Numbered from the stretch's first letter, positions 49,301 through 62,954 are shown. The stretch: 64,000 nucleotides of DNA from Hydractinia symbiolongicarpus (GCF_029227915.1 NC_079876.1:33215828-33279827); one strand, 5' to 3'. Notes: generated from the sequence alone by a model not told the origin. Program-made: numbers and translations.

Positions 49301-52300
49301 CGATTTCCAGTAAATCCGGGACTCGGCCCGTATAGTCAAAAGTATACAAAGAAAGTACCCAAGGTGTAAACTCATTTCCCGAACGATTTTTTAAATTATC
49401 ATTTCACCACTAAAGCCCATGAGACTTGTAGTATTTAAAAATATTTTCATTTTTGATGAGACGCTGAATAAAAGAAGTTTAATTGCCGGCAAACGAAAAC
49501 CCGCGACTTCCCGTAAATCCCGGACTCAGCCCGTATAGTCAAAAGTATACAAAGAAAGTAACCAGGGAGTAAACTCATTTCCCGAACGATTTTACAAATT
49601 ATTTTTTCACCACTAAAACGCATGAGACTTGTAGTTTTCAAAAATGTTTTCATTTTTGATGAAACGCTGAATAAAAGAAGTTTAATTGCCGGCAAACGAA
49701 AACCTGCGATTTCTCGTAAATCCTGGACTTGTCCCGTATAGTCAAAAGTATACAAAGAAAGTACCCGGGGTGTAAACTCATTTCCCGAACGATTTTTTAA
49801 ATTATTATTTCACCACTAAAGCCCATGAGACTTGTAGTATTTAAAAAAAATTTCATTTTTGATGAGACGCTGAATAAAAGAAGTTTAATCGCCGGCAAAC
49901 GAAAACCCGCGACTTCCCGTAAATCCCGGACTCGGCCCGTATAGTCAAAAGTATACAAAGAAAGTACCCAGGGAGTAAACTCATTTCCCGAACGATTTTA
50001 TAAATTATTTTTTCACCACTAAAACGCATGAGACTTGTAGTTTTCAAGAATGTTTTCATTTTTGATGAGACGCTGAATAAAAGAACTTTAATCGCCGGCA
50101 AACAAAACCTGCGATTTCCCGTAAATCCCGGACTCGGTCCGTATAGTCAAAAGTATACTAAGAAAGCACCCAGGGAGTAAACTCATTTCCCAAACGATTA
50201 TTTAAATTATTATTTCACCACTAAAGCCCATGAGACTTGTAGTTTTCAAAAATGTTTTCATTTTTGATGAGACGCTAAATAAAAGAAGTTTAATCGCCGG
50301 CAAACGAAAACCCGCGATTTCCCGTAAATCCCGGACACGGCCCGTATAGTCAAAAGTATACAAGGAAAGTACCCAGTGAATTAACTCATTTCCCGAACGA
50401 ATTTTTAAATTATTTTTTCGCCACTAAAACGCACGAGACTTGTAGTTTTCAGAAATGTTTTCATTTCTGATGAGACGCTTAATGAAAGTAGTTTAATCGC
50501 CGGCAAACAAAAACCCGCGATTTCCCGTAAATCCCGGGCTTGGCCCGTATAGTGGAATGTATACAAAGAAAGTACCCTGTGAGTAAACTCATTTCCAAAA
50601 CGATTTTTTAAATTATCTTTTCACCACTAAAACGCTTGAGACTTGTAGTTTTCAAAAATGTTTTCATTTTTGATGAGACGCTGAATAAAAGAAGTTTAAT
50701 CGCCGGCAAACGAAAACCCGCCATTTCCCGTAAACCCCGGACTCGGCCCGCATAGTCAAAAGTATACAAAGAAAGTACCCAGGGAGTAAACTCATTTCCG
50801 AACGATTTTTTAAATTATTTTTTCACCACTAAAACGCATGAGACTTGTACTTTTCAAAAATGTTTTCATTTTTGATTAGACGCTGAATAAAAGAAGTTTA
50901 ATCGCGGGCAAACGAAAACCTGCGATTTCCAGTAAATCCCGGACTCGGCCCGTATAGTCAAAAGTATACAAAGAAAGTACCCAGGATGTAAACTCATTTC
51001 CCGAACGATTTTTTAAATTATTATTTCACCACTAAAGCTCATGAGACTTGTAGTATTTAAAAATATTTTCATTCTTGATGAGACGCTGAATAAAAGAAGT
51101 TTAATCGCCGGCAAACGAAAACCCGCGACTTCCCGTAAATCCCGGACTCGGCCCGTATAGTCAAAAGTATACAAAGAAAGTACCCAGGGAGTAAACTTAT
51201 TTCCCGAACGATTTTATAAATTATTTTTTCACCACTAAAACGCATGAGACTTGTAGTTTTCAAAAATGTTTTCATTTTTGATGAGACGCTGAATAAAAGA
51301 AGTTTAATTGCCGGCAAACGAAAACCTGCGATTTCACGTAAATCCCGAACTCGGCCCGTATAGTCAAAAGTATACAAAGAAAGTACCCGGGGTGTAAACT
51401 CATTTCCCGAACGATTTTTTAAATTAATATTTCACCACTAAAACGCATGAGACTTGTAGTTTTCAAAAATGTTTTCATTTTTGATGAGACGCTGAATAAA
51501 AGAAGTTTAATCGCCGGCAAACGAAAACCTGCGATTTTCCGTAAATCCCGGATTCGGCCCGTATAGTCAAAGGTATACAAAGAAAGTACCCAGGGAGTAA
51601 ACTGATTTCCCAAACGATTTTTTAAATTATTATTTCACCACTAAAGCCCATGAGACTTGTAGTTTTTAAAAATGTTATCATTTTTGATGAGACGCTGAAT
51701 AAAAGAAGTTTAATCGCCGGCAAACGAAAACCTGCGATTTCCCGTAAATCCCGGACTCGGCCCGTATAGTCAAAAGTATACAAAGAAAGTACCCAGGGAG
51801 TAAACTCATTTCCCAAACGATTTTTTAAATTATTTTTTCACCACTAAAACGCATGAGACTTGTAGTTTTTAAAAATGTTTTCATTTTTGATGAGACGCTT
51901 AATAAAAGAAGTTTAATCGCCGGCAAACGAAAACCTGCAATTTCCCGTAAATCCCGAACTCGGCCCGTATAGTCAAAAGTATACAAAAAAAGTACGCGGG
52001 GTGTAAACTCATTTCCCGAACGATTTTTTAAATTATTATTTCACCACTAAAGCCCATGAGACTTGTAGTATTAAAAAATATTTTCATTTTTGATGAGACG
52101 CTGAATAAAAGAAGTTTAATCGCCCGCAAACGAAAACCCGCGACTTCCCGTAAATCACGGACTCCGCCCGTATAGTCAAAAGTATACAAAGAAAGTACCC
52201 GGGGTGTAAACTCATTTCCCGAACGTTTTTTTAAATTATTATTTCACCACTAAATCCCATGAGACTTGTAGTTTTCAAAAATGTTTTCATTTTTGATGAC

Positions 52301-53400
52301 ACGCTTAATAAAAGAGGTTTCATCCCCGGCAAACAAAATCCCGCGATTTCCCGTAAATCCCGGGCTTGGCCCGTATAGTCGAATGTATACAAAGAAAGTA
52401 CCCAGGGAGTAAACTCATTTCCCGAACGATTTTTTAAATTTTTTTCTCACCACTAAAACGAATGAGACTTGTAGTTTTCAAAAATGTTTTCATTTTTGAT
52501 AAGACGCTTAATGAAAGAGGTTTAATCGCCGGCAAACGAAAACCCGCAATTTCCCGTAAATCCCGGGCTTGGCCCGTATAGTCGAATGTATACAAAGAAA
52601 GTACCCAGGGAGTAAACTCATTTCCCGAACGATTTTTTAAATTTTTTTCTCACCACTAAAACGAATGAGACTTGTAGTTTTCAAAAATGTTTTCATTTTT
52701 GATGAGACGCTTAATGAAAGAGGTTTAATCGCCGGCAAACGAAAACCCGCCATTTCCCGTAAACCCCGGAGTCGGCCCGCATAGTCAAAAGTATACAAAG
52801 AAAGTACCCAGGGAGTAAACTCATTTCCGAACGATGTTTTAAATTATTTTTTCACCACTAAAAAGCATGAGACTTGTAGTTTTCAAAAATGTTTTTATTT
52901 TTGATGAGACGCTGAATAAAAGAAGTTTAATTGCGGGCAAACGAAAACCTGCGATTTCCAGTAAATCCCGGACTCGGCCCGTATAGTCAAAAGTATACAA
53001 AGAAAGTACCCAGGGTGTAAACTCATTTCCCGAACGATTTTTTATATTATTATTTCACCACTAAAGCCCATGAGACTTGTAGTATTTAAAAATATTTTCA
53101 TTTTTGATGAGACGCTGAATAAAAGAAGTTTAATCGCCCGCAAACGAAAACCCGCGACTTCCCGTAAATCACGGACTCCGCCCGTATAGTCAAAAGTATA
53201 CAAAGAAAGTACCCGGGGTGTAAACTCATTTCCCGAACGATTTTTTAAATTATTATTTCACCACTAAATCCCATGAGACTTGTAGTTTTCAAAAATGTTT
53301 TCATTTTTGATGACACGCTTAATAAAAGAGGTTTCATCGCCGGCAAACGAAATCCCGCGATTTCCCGTAAATCCCGGGCTCGGCCCGTATAGTCAAAAGT
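49301..53400 (+). repeat. Mixed satellite monomers
   Basis: Only satellite is present. 49.45-50.2 kb resembles 47.6-48.6 kb (gtatttaaaaaaaatttc again near 49.84 kb, 1,623 bp from the previous copy). An X-Y-Z series lies near 50.5-51.1 kb. Near 52.4-52.7 kb two consecutive monomers end in aaatttttttctcacc with cgaatgag. A monomer with cgcccgcaaacg and cacggactccgcccg occurs near 52.13 and again near 53.14 kb. Confidence 0.8.
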
Positions 53401-54213
53401 ATACTAAGAAAGCACCCAGGGAGTAAACTCATTTCCCAAACGATTATTTAAATTATTATTTCACCACTAAAGCCCATGAGACTTGTAGCATTTAAAAATA
53501 TTTTCATTTTTGATGAGACGCTGAATAAAAGAAGTTTAATCGCCGGCAAACGAAAACCCGCGACTTCCCGTAAATCCCGGACTCGGCCCGTATAGTCAAA
53601 AGTATACAAAGAAAGTACCCAGGGAGTAAACTCATTTCCCGAACGATTTTATAAATTATTTTTTCACCACTAAAACGCATGAGACTTGTAGTTTTAAAAA
53701 ATGTTTTCATTTTTGATGAGACGCTGAATAAAAGAAGTTTAATCGCCGGCAAACGAAAACCTGCGATTTCCCGTAAATCCCGGACTCGGCCCGTATAGTC
53801 AAAAGTATACTAAGAAAGCACCCAGGGAGTAAACTCATTTCCCAAACGATTATTTAAATTATTACTTCACCACTAAAGCCCATGAGACTTGTAGTTTTTA
53901 AAAATGTTTTCATTTTTGATAAGACGCTGAATAAAAGAAGTTTAATCGCCGGCAAACGAAAACCCGCGATTTCCCGTAAATCCCGGACACGGCCCGTATA
54001 GTCAAAAGTATACAAGGAAAGTACCCAGTGAGTTAACTCATTTCCCGAACGAATTTTTAAATTATTTTTTCGCCACTAAAACGCATGAGACTTGTACTTT
54101 TCAAAAATGTTTTCATTTTTGATGAGACGCTGAATAAAAGAATTTTATTCGCGGGCAAACGAAAACCTGCGATTTCCAGTAAATCCCGGACTCGGCCCGT
54201 ATAGTCAAAAGTA
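53400..54213 (+). repeat. Four-monomer tandem duplication, copy 1 (812 bp)
   Basis: Markers are gtatactaagaaagcaccc, the rare tagcatttaaaaat (53486), gttttaaaaaatg, cccggacacggcccg (53985), gagttaactc and ttttttcgccac. Each recurs 812 bp later (54298, 54797 and so on). Part of the set repeats again 609 bp beyond that (cccggacacgg at 55406), so amplification here involved both four- and three-monomer steps. The cccggacacgg variant also occurs at 50.33 kb. Confidence 0.8.
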
Positions 54214-55030
54214 TACAAAGAAAGCACCCAGGGAGTAAACTCATTTCCCAAACGATTATTTAAATTATTATTTCACCACTAAAGCCCATGAGACTTGTAG
54301 CATTTAAAAATATTTTCATTTTTGATGAGACGCTGAATAAAAGAAGTTTAATCGCCGGCAAACGAAAACCCGCGACTTCCCGTAAATCCCGGACTCGGCC
54401 CGTATAGTCAAAAGTATACAAAGAAAGTACCCAGGGAGTAAACTCATTTCCCGAACGATTTTATAAATTATTTTTTCACCACTAAAACGCATGAGACTTG
54501 TAGTTTTAAAAAATGTTTTCATTTTTGATGAGACGCTGAATAAAAGAAGTTTAATCGCCGGCAAACGAAAACCTGCGATTTCCCGTAAATCCCGGACTCG
54601 GCCCGTATAGTCAAAAGTATACTAAGAAAGCACCCAGGGAGTAAACTCATTTCCCAAACGATTATTTAAATTATTATTTCACCACTAAAGCCCATGAGAC
54701 TTGTAGTTTTTAAAAATGTTTTCATTTTTGATGAGACGCTGAATAAAAGAAGTTTAATCGCCGGCAAACGAAAACCCGCGATTTCCCGTAAATCCCGGAC
54801 ACGGCCCGTATAGTCAAAAGTATACAAGGAAAGTACCCAGTGAGTTAACTCATTTCCCGAACGAATTTTTAAATTATTTTTTCGCCACTAAAACGCATGA
54901 GACTTGTACTTTTCAAAAATGTTTTCATTTTTGATGAGACGCTGAATAAAAGAAGTTTAATCGCGGGCAAACGAAAACCTGCGATTTCCAGTAAATCCCG
55001 GACTCGGCCCGTATAGTCAAAAGTATACAA
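54214..55030 (+). repeat. Four-monomer tandem duplication, copy 2 (812 bp)
   Basis: This is the direct copy of 53400-54213. In copy 1 the final monomer reads gaattttattcgcggg, while here the equivalent position reads gaagtttaatcgcggg. After about 55030 the sequence changes to gtaaccagggag. Confidence 0.8.
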
Positions 55031-56290
55031 AGAAAGTAACCAGGGAGTAAACTCATTTCCCGAACGATTTTATAAATTATTTTTTCAATACTAAAACGCA
55101 TGACACTTGTAGTTTTCAAAAATGTTTTTATTTTTGATGAGACGCTGAATAAAGGAAGTTTAATTGCCGGCAAACGAAAACCTGCGATTTCCCGTAAATC
55201 CCGGACTCGGCCCGTATAGTCAAAAGTATACTAAGAAAGCACCCAGGGAGTAAACTCATTTCCCAAACGATTATTTAAATTATTATTTCACCACTAAAGC
55301 CCATGAGACTTGTAGTTTTTAAAAATGTTTTCATTTTTGATGAGACGCTGAATAAAAGAAGTTTAATCGCCGGCAAACGAAAACCCGCGATTTCCCGTAA
55401 ATCCCGGACACGGCCCGTATAGTCAAAAGTATACAAGGAAAGTACCCAGTGAGTTAACTCATTTCCCGAACGAATTTTTAAATTATTTTTTCGCCACTAA
55501 AACGCATGAGACTTGTACTTTTCAAAAATGTTTTCATTTTTGATGAGACGCTGAATAAAAGAAGTTTAATCGCGGGCAAACGAAAACCTGCGATTTTCCG
55601 TAAATCCCGGATTCGGCCCGTATAGTCAAAAGTATACAAAGAAAGTACCCAGGGAGTAAACTAATTTCCCAAACGATTTTTTAAATTATTATTTCACCAC
55701 TAAAGCCCATGAGACTTGTAGTTTTTAAAAATGTTTTCATTTTTGATGAGACGCTGAATAAAAGAAGTTTAATCGCCGGCAAACGAAAACCTGCGATTTC
55801 CCGTAAATCCCGGACTCGGCCCGTATAGTCAAAAGTATACAAAGAAAGTACCCGGGGTGTAAACTCATTTCCCGAACGATTTTTTTAATTATTATTTCAC
55901 CACTAAATCCCATGAGACTTGTAGTTTTCAAAAATGTTTTCATTTTTGATGACACGCTTAATGAAAGAGGTTTAATCGCCGGCAAACGAAAACCCGCGAT
56001 TTCCCGTAAATCCCGGGCTTGGCCCGTATAGTCAAAAGCATACAAAGATAGTACCCAGGGAGTAAACTCATTTCCCGAACGATTTTTTAATTTATTTTTT
56101 CACCACTAAAACGCATGAGACTTGTAGTTTTCAAAAATGTTTTCATTTTTGATGAGACGCTGAATAAAAGAAGTTTAATCGCCGGCAAACGAAAACCTGC
56201 GATTTTCCGTAAATCCCGGATTCGGTCCGTATAGTCAAAAGTATACAAAGAAAGTACCCAGGGAGTAAACTAATTTTCCAAACGATTTTT
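55031..56290 (+). repeat. Mixed satellite monomers
   Basis: It includes the third cccggacacgg monomer (55406), monomers with aaactaatttcccaaacg, gacacgcttaatgaaag near 55950, and gcatacaaagatag near 56038. It has no gene, no gap and no foreign sequence. Confidence 0.8.
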
Positions 56291-57760
56291 TAAATTATTA
56301 TTTCACCACTAAAGCCCATGAGACTTGTAGTTTTTAAAAATGTTTTCATTTTTGATGAGACGCTGATTAAAAGAAGTTTAATCGCCGGCAAACGAAAACC
56401 TGCGATTTCCCGTAAATCCCGGACTCGGCCCGTATAGTCAAAAGTATACAAAGAAAGTACCCAGGGAGTAAACTCATTTCCCGAACGATTTTTTATATTA
56501 TTTTTTCACCACTAAAACGCATGAGACTTGCAGTTTTCAGAAATGTTTTCATTTTTGATGAGACGCTTAATGAAAGTGGTTTAATCGCCGGCAAACGAAA
56601 ACCCGCGATTTCCCGTAAATCCCGGGCTTGGCCCGTATAGTCAAAAGTATACAAAGAAAGTACCCAAGGAGTAAACTCATTTCCGAACGATTTTTTAAAT
56701 TATTTTTTCACCACTAAAACGCATGAGACTTGTAGTTTTCAAAAATGTTTTCATTTTTGATGAGACGCTGAATAAAAGAAGTTTAATTGCGGGCAAACGA
56801 AAACCTGCGATTTCCAGTAAATGCCGGACTCGGCCCGTATAGTCAAAAGTATACAAAGAAAGTACCCAGGGTGTAAACTCATTTCCCGAACGATTTTTTA
56901 AATTATTATTTCACCACTAAAGCCCATGAGACTTGTAGTATTTAAAAATATTTTCATTTTTGATGAGACGCTGAATAAAAGAAGTTTAATCGCCGGCAAA
57001 CGAAAACCTGCGATTTCCCGTAAATCCCGGACTCGGCCCGTATAGTCAAAAGTATACAAAGAAAGTACCCAGGGAGTAAACTCATTTCCCGAACTATTTG
57101 ATAAATTATTTTTTCGCTACTAAAACGCATGAGACTTGTAGTTTTCAAAAATGTTTTTATTTTTGATGAGACGCTTAATAAAAGAAGTTTAATCGCCGGC
57201 AAACTAAAACCTGCGATTTCCCGTAAATCCCGGACTCGGCCCGTATAGTCAAAAGTATACAAAGAAAGTACCCGGGGTGTAAACTCATTTCCCGAACGAT
57301 TTTTTTAATTATTATTTCACCACTAAATCCCATGAGACTTGTAGTTTTCAAAAATGTTTTCATTTTTGATGACACGCTTAATAAAAGAGGTTTAATCGCC
57401 GGCAAACGAAATCCCGCGGTTTCCCGTAAATCCCGGGCTTGGCCCGTATAGTCGAATGTATACAAAGAAAGTACCCAGGGAGTAAACTCATTTCCCGAAC
57501 GATTTTTTAAATTTTTTTCTCACCACTAAAACGAATGAGACTTGTAGTTTTCAAAAATGTTTTCATTTTTGATGAGACGCTCAATGAAAGAGGTTTAATC
57601 GCCGGCAAACGAAAACCCGCCATTTCCCGTAAACCCCTGTGTCGGCCCGCATAGTCAAAAGTATACAAAGAAAGTACCCAGGGAGTAAACTCATTTCCGA
57701 ACGATTTTTTAAATTATTTTTACACCACTAAAACGCATGAGACTTGTAGTTTTCAAAAAT
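56290..57760 (+). repeat. ~7-monomer block, copy 1 (repeats at +1,420 bp)
   Basis: Markers are gctgattaaaag (56362), tttttatattatttttt, acttgcagttttc, aaatgccggactcgg, the unusual gaactatttgataaattattttttcgctac near 57090, ggcaaactaaaacc, gctcaatgaaag and aaacccctgtgtcgg. From 56.78 kb onward these recur 1,420 bp later. The gctgattaaaag word itself recurs at 57983 (offset 1,621 bp), so one monomer is missing from the second copy. Confidence 0.8.
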
Positions 57761-57899
57761 GTTTTCATTTTTGATGAGACGCTGAATAAAAGAAGTTTAA
57801 TTGCGGGCAAACGAAAACCTGCGATTTCCAGTAAATTCCAGACTCGGCCCGTATAGTCAAAAGTATACAAAGAAAGTACCCAGGGTGTAAACTCATTTC

Positions 57900-59180
57900 C
57901 CGAACGATTTTTTAAATTATTATTTCACCACTAAAGCCCATGAGACTTGTAGTTTTTAAAAATGTTTTCATTTTTGATGAGACGCTGATTAAAAGAAGTT
58001 TAATCGCCGGCAAACGAAAACCTGCGATTTCCCGTAAATCCCGGACTCGGCCCGTATAGTCAAAATTATACAAAGAAAGTACCCAGGGAGTAAACTCATT
58101 TCCCGAACGATTTTTTATATTATTTTTTCACCACTAAAACGCATGAGACTTGCAGTTTTCAAAAATGTTTTCATTTTTGATGAGACGCTGAATAAAAGAA
58201 GTTTAATTGCGGGCAAACGAAAACCTGCGATTTCCAGTAAATGCCGGACTCGGCCCGTATAGTCAAAAGTATACAAAGAAAGTACCCAGGGTGTAAACTC
58301 ATTTCCCGAACGATTTTTTAAATTATTATTTCACCACTAAAGCCCATGAGACTTGTAGTATTTAAAAATATTTTCATTTTTGATGAGACGCTGAATAAAA
58401 GAAGTTTAATCGCCGGCAAACGAAAACCTGCGATTTCCCGTAAATCCCGGACTCGGCCCGTACAGTCAAAAGTATACAAAGAAAGTACCCAGGGAGTAAA
58501 CTCATTTCCCGAACGATTTGACAAATTATTTTTTCGCTACTAAAACGCATGAGACTTGTAGTTTTCAAAAATGTTTTTATTTTTGATGAGACGCTTAATA
58601 AAAGAAGTTTAATCGCCGGCAAACTAAAACCTGCGATTTCCCGTAAATCCCGGACTCGGCCCGTATAGTCAAAAGTATACAAAGAAAGTACCCGGGGTGT
58701 AAACTCATTTCCCGAACGATTTTTTTAATTATTATTTCACCACTAAATCCCATGAGACTTGTAGTTTTCAAAAATGTTTTCATTTTTGATGACACGCTTA
58801 GTAAAAGAGGTTTAATCGCCGGCAAACGAAATCCCGCGATTTCCCGTAAATCCCGGGCTTGGCCCGTATAGTCGAATGTATACAAAGAAAGTACCCAGGG
58901 CGTAAACTCATTTCCCGAACGATTTTTTAAATTTTTTTCTCACCACTAAAACGAATGAGACTTGTAGTTTTCAAAAATGTTTTCATTTTTGATGAGACGC
59001 TCAATGAAAGAGGTTTAATCGCCGGCAAACGAAAACCCGCCATTTCCCGTAAACCCCTGTGTCGGCCCGCATAGTCAAAAGTATACAAAGAAAGTACCCA
59101 GGGAGTAAACTCATTTCCGAACGATTTTTTAAATTATTTTTACACCACTAAAACGCATGAGACTTGTAATTTTTAAAAAT
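57900..59180 (+). repeat. ~6-7-monomer block, copy 2
   Basis: This is the second copy of the 56.29-57.76 kb block. It lacks the cttaatgaaagtgg monomer present near 56570. Near 58518 it has gaacgatttgacaaatt where copy 1 has gaactatttgataaatt. It ends where acttgtaatttttaaaaatg replaces the ttttc form. Confidence 0.8.
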
Positions 59181-61939
59181 GTTTTCATTTTTGATGAGAC
59201 GCTGAATAAAAGAAGTTTAATTGCCGGCAAACGAAAACCTGCGATTTCCCGTAAATCCCGGACTCGGCCCGTATAGTCAAAAGTATACAAAGAAAGTACC
59301 CGGGGTGTAAACTCATTTCCCGAACGATTTTTTAAATTATTATTTCACCACTAAATGCCATGAGACTTGTAGTTTTCAAAAATGTTTTCATTTTTGATGA
59401 CACGCTTAATGAAAGAGGTTTCATCGCCGGCAAACGAAATCCCGCGATTTCCCGTAAATCCCGGGCTTGGCCCGTATAGTCGAATGTATACACAGAAAGT
59501 ACCCAGGGAGTAAACTCATTTCCCGAACGATTTTTTAAATTTTTTTCTCACCACTAAAACGAATGAGACTTGTAGTTTTCAAAAATGTTTTCATTTTTGA
59601 TGAGACGCTTATTGAAAGAGGTTTAATCGCCGGCAAACGAAAACCCGCGATTTCCCGTAAATCCCGGGCTTGGCCAGTATAGTCGAACGTATACAAAGAA
59701 AGTACCCTGTGAGTAAACTCATTTCCAGAACGATTTTTTAAATTATTTTTTCACCACTAAAACGCATAAGACTTGTAGTTTTCAAAAATGTTTTCATTTC
59801 TGATGAGACGCTGAATAAAAGAAGTTTAATCGCCGGCAAACGAAAACCCGAGATTTCCCGTAAATCCCGGGCTTGGACCGTATGGTCAAAAGCATACAAA
59901 GATAGTACCCAGGGAGTAAACTCATTTCCCGAACGATTTTTTAATTTATTTTTTCACCACTAAAACGCATGAGACTTGTAGTTTTCAAAAATGTTTTCAT
60001 TTTTGATGAGACGCTAAATAAAAGAAGTTTAATCGCCGGCTAACGAAAACCTGCGATTTTCCGTAAATCCCGGATTCGGCCCGTATAGTCAAAAGTATAC
60101 AAAGAAAGTACCCGGGGTGTAAACTCATTTCCCAAACGAGTTTTTTATTTATTATTTCACCACTAAATCCCATGAGACTTGTAGTTTTCAAAAATGTTTT
60201 CATTTTTGATGAGACGCTTATTGAAAGAGGTTTAATCGCCGGCAAACGAAAACCCGCGATTTCCCGTAAATCCCGGGCTTGGCCAGTATAGTCGAACGTA
60301 TACAAAGAAAGTACCCTGTGAGTAAACTCATTTCCAGAACGATTTTTTAAATTATTTTTTCACCACTAAAACGCATAAGACTTGTAGTTTTCAAAAATGT
60401 TTTCATTTCTGATGAGACGCTGAATAAAAGAAGTTTAATCGCCGGCAAACGAAAACCCGAGATTTCCCGTAAATCCCGGGCTTGGACCGTATAGTCAAAA
60501 GTATACAAAGAAAGTACCCGGGGTGTAAACTCATTTCCCAAACGAGTTTTTTAATTATTATTTCACCACTAAATCCCATGAGACTTGTAGTTTTCAAAAA
60601 TGTTTTCATTTTTGATGACACGCTTAATAAAAGAGGTTTAATCGCCGGCAAACGAAATCCCGCGATTTCCCGTAAATCCCGGGCTTGGCCCGTATAGTCG
60701 AATGTATACAAAGAAAGTACCCAGGGAGTAAACTCATTTCCCGAACGATTTTCTAATTTTTTTTCTCACCACTAAAACGAATGAGACTTGTAGTTTTTAA
60801 AAATGTTTTCATTTTTGATGAAACGCTTAATGAAAGAGGTTTAATCGCCGGCAAACGAAAACCCGCGATTTCCCGTAAATCCCGGGCTTGGCCCGTATAG
60901 TCAAAAGCATACAAAGACAGTACCCAGGGAGTAAACTCATTTCCCGAACGATTTTTTAATTTATTTTTTCACCACTAAAACGCATGAGACTTGTAGTTTT
61001 CAAAAATGTTTTTATTTCTGATGAGACGCTGAATAAAAGAAGTTTAATCGCCGGCAAACGAAAACCCGAGATTTCCCGTAAATCCCGGGCTTGGACCGTA
61101 TGGTCAAAAGCATACAAAGATAGTACCCAGGGAGTAAACTCATTTCCCGAACGATTTTTTAATTTATTTTTTCACCACTAAAACGCATGAGACTTGTAGT
61201 TTTCAAAAATGTTTTCATTTTTGATGAGACGCTAAATAAAAGAAGTTTAATCGCCGGCTAACGAAAACCTGCGATTTTCCGTAAATCCCGGATTCGGCCC
61301 GTATAGTCAAAAGTATACAAAGAAAGTACCCGGGGTGTAAACTCATTTCCCAAACGAGTTTTTTAATTATTATTTCACCACTAAATCCCATGAGACTTGT
61401 AGTTTTCAAAAATGTTTTCATTTTTGATGACACGCTTAATAAAAGAGGTTTAATCGCCGGCAAACGAAATCCCGCGATTTCCCGTAAATCCCGGGCTTGG
61501 CCCGTATAGTCGAATGTATACAAAGAAAGTACCCAGGGAGTAAACTCATTTCCCGAACGATTTTTTAATTTTTTTTCTCACCACTAAAACGAATGAGACT
61601 TGTAGTTTTCAAAAATGTTTTCATTTTTGATGAAACGCTTAATGAAAGAGGTTTAATCGCCAGCAAACGAAAACCTGCGATTTCCCGTAAATCCCGGGCT
61701 TGGCCCGTATAGTCAAAAGCATACAAAGACAGTACCCAGGGAGTAAACTCATTTCCCGAACGATTTTATAAATTATTTTTTCACCACTAAAACGCATGAG
61801 ACTTGTAGTTTTAAAAAATGTTTTCATTTTTGATGAGACGCTGAATAAAAGAAGTTTAATCGCCGGCAAACGAAAACCTGCGATTTCCCGTAAATCCCGG
61901 ACTCGGCCCGTATAGTCAAAAGTATACTAAGAAAGCACC
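59181..61939 (+). repeat. Three- and six-monomer repeats
   Basis: The rare cccgagatttcccg word occurs at 59847, 60456 and 61065, exactly 609 bp apart each time, together with tttctgatgagacg and cttggaccgtat. Two of the three also share tatggtcaaaagcatac, giving a 1,218 bp (six-monomer) relation. The gccggctaacg monomer at 60037 and 61255 belongs to the same 1,218 bp repeat. The right part (61.21-61.56 kb) resembles 24.90-25.24 kb. Confidence 0.8.
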
Positions 61940-62954
61940 CAGGGAGTAAACTCATTTCCCGAACGATTTTTTAATTTATTTTTTCACCACTAAAACGCAT
62001 GAGACTTGTAGTTTTCAAAAATGTTTTCATTTTTGATGAGACGCTGAATAAAAGAAGTTTAATCGCCGGCAAACGAAAACCTGCGATTTTCCGTAAATCC
62101 CGGATTCGGTCCGTATAGTCAAAAGTATACAAAGAAAGTACCCAGGGAGTAAACTAATTTTCCAAACGATTTTTTAAATTATTATTTCACCACTAAAGCC
62201 CATGAGACTTGTAGTTTTTAAAAATGTTTTCATTTTTGATGAGACGCTGAATAAAAGAAGTTTAATCGCCGGCAAACGAAAACCTACGATTTCCCGTAAA
62301 TTCCGGACTCGGCCCGTATAATCAAAAGTATACAAAGAAAGTACCTAGGGAGTAAACTCATTTCCCGAACGATTTTTTATATTATTTTTTCACCACTAAA
62401 ACGCATGAGACTTGCAGTTTTCAGAAATGTTTTCATTTTTGATGAGACGCTTAATGAAAGAGGTTTAATCGCCGGCAAACGAAAACCCGCCATTTCCCGT
62501 AAACCCCGGAGTCGGCCCGCATAGTCAAAAGTATACAAAGAAAGTACCCAGGGAGTAAACTCATTTCCCGAACGATTTTTTAAATTATTTTTTCACCACT
62601 AAAACGCATGAGACTTGTAGTTTTCAAAAATGTTTTCATTTTTGATGAAACGCTTAATAAAAGAAGTTTAATCGCCGGCAAACGAAATCCCGCGATTTCC
62701 CGTAAATCCCGGGCTTGGCCCGTATAGTCGAATGTATACAAAGAAAGTACCCAGGGAGTAAACTCATTTCCCGAACGATTTTTTAATTTTTTTTCTCACC
62801 ACTAAAACGAATGAGACTTGTAGTTTTCAAAAATGTTTTTATTTTTGATGAGACGCTTAATGAAAGAGGTTTAATCGCCGGCAAACGAAAACCCGCGATT
62901 TCCCGTAAATCCCGGGCTTGGCCCGTATAGTCAAAAGCATACAAAGAGAGTACC
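61940..62954 (+). repeat. Five-monomer tandem duplication, copy 1 (1,015 bp)
   Basis: Markers are cggattcggtccg (62101), aaactaattttccaaacg, gtataatcaaaag, tttttatattatttttt, acttgcagttttcag, a Y monomer with ccccggagtcgg, gatgaaacgcttaat and gcatacaaagagag (62937). They recur 1,014-1,015 bp later; the 1 bp difference is loss of a C in one tttcccgaacg word. Confidence 0.85.

Noticed and set aside
27407-61181. Plus-strand open frames of 65-74 codons near 27.4, 33.4, 39.9, 58.3, 60.5 and 61.0 kb
   Set aside because: They arise where a local substitution removes one of the usual stop words in the monomer. The copies at 33.4 and 39.9 kb exist only because block B was duplicated.
109-61869. Dozens of minus-strand open frames of 60-113 codons with nearly the same peptide (motifs such as YTFDYTG and KMKTFLKTTSLM)
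   Set aside because: They are the same satellite stretch read repeatedly. They start and stop at recurring satellite words, often overlap one another in different frames, and the frame shifts at each 203 bp unit. No start context, conserved reading frame or domain supports a gene.
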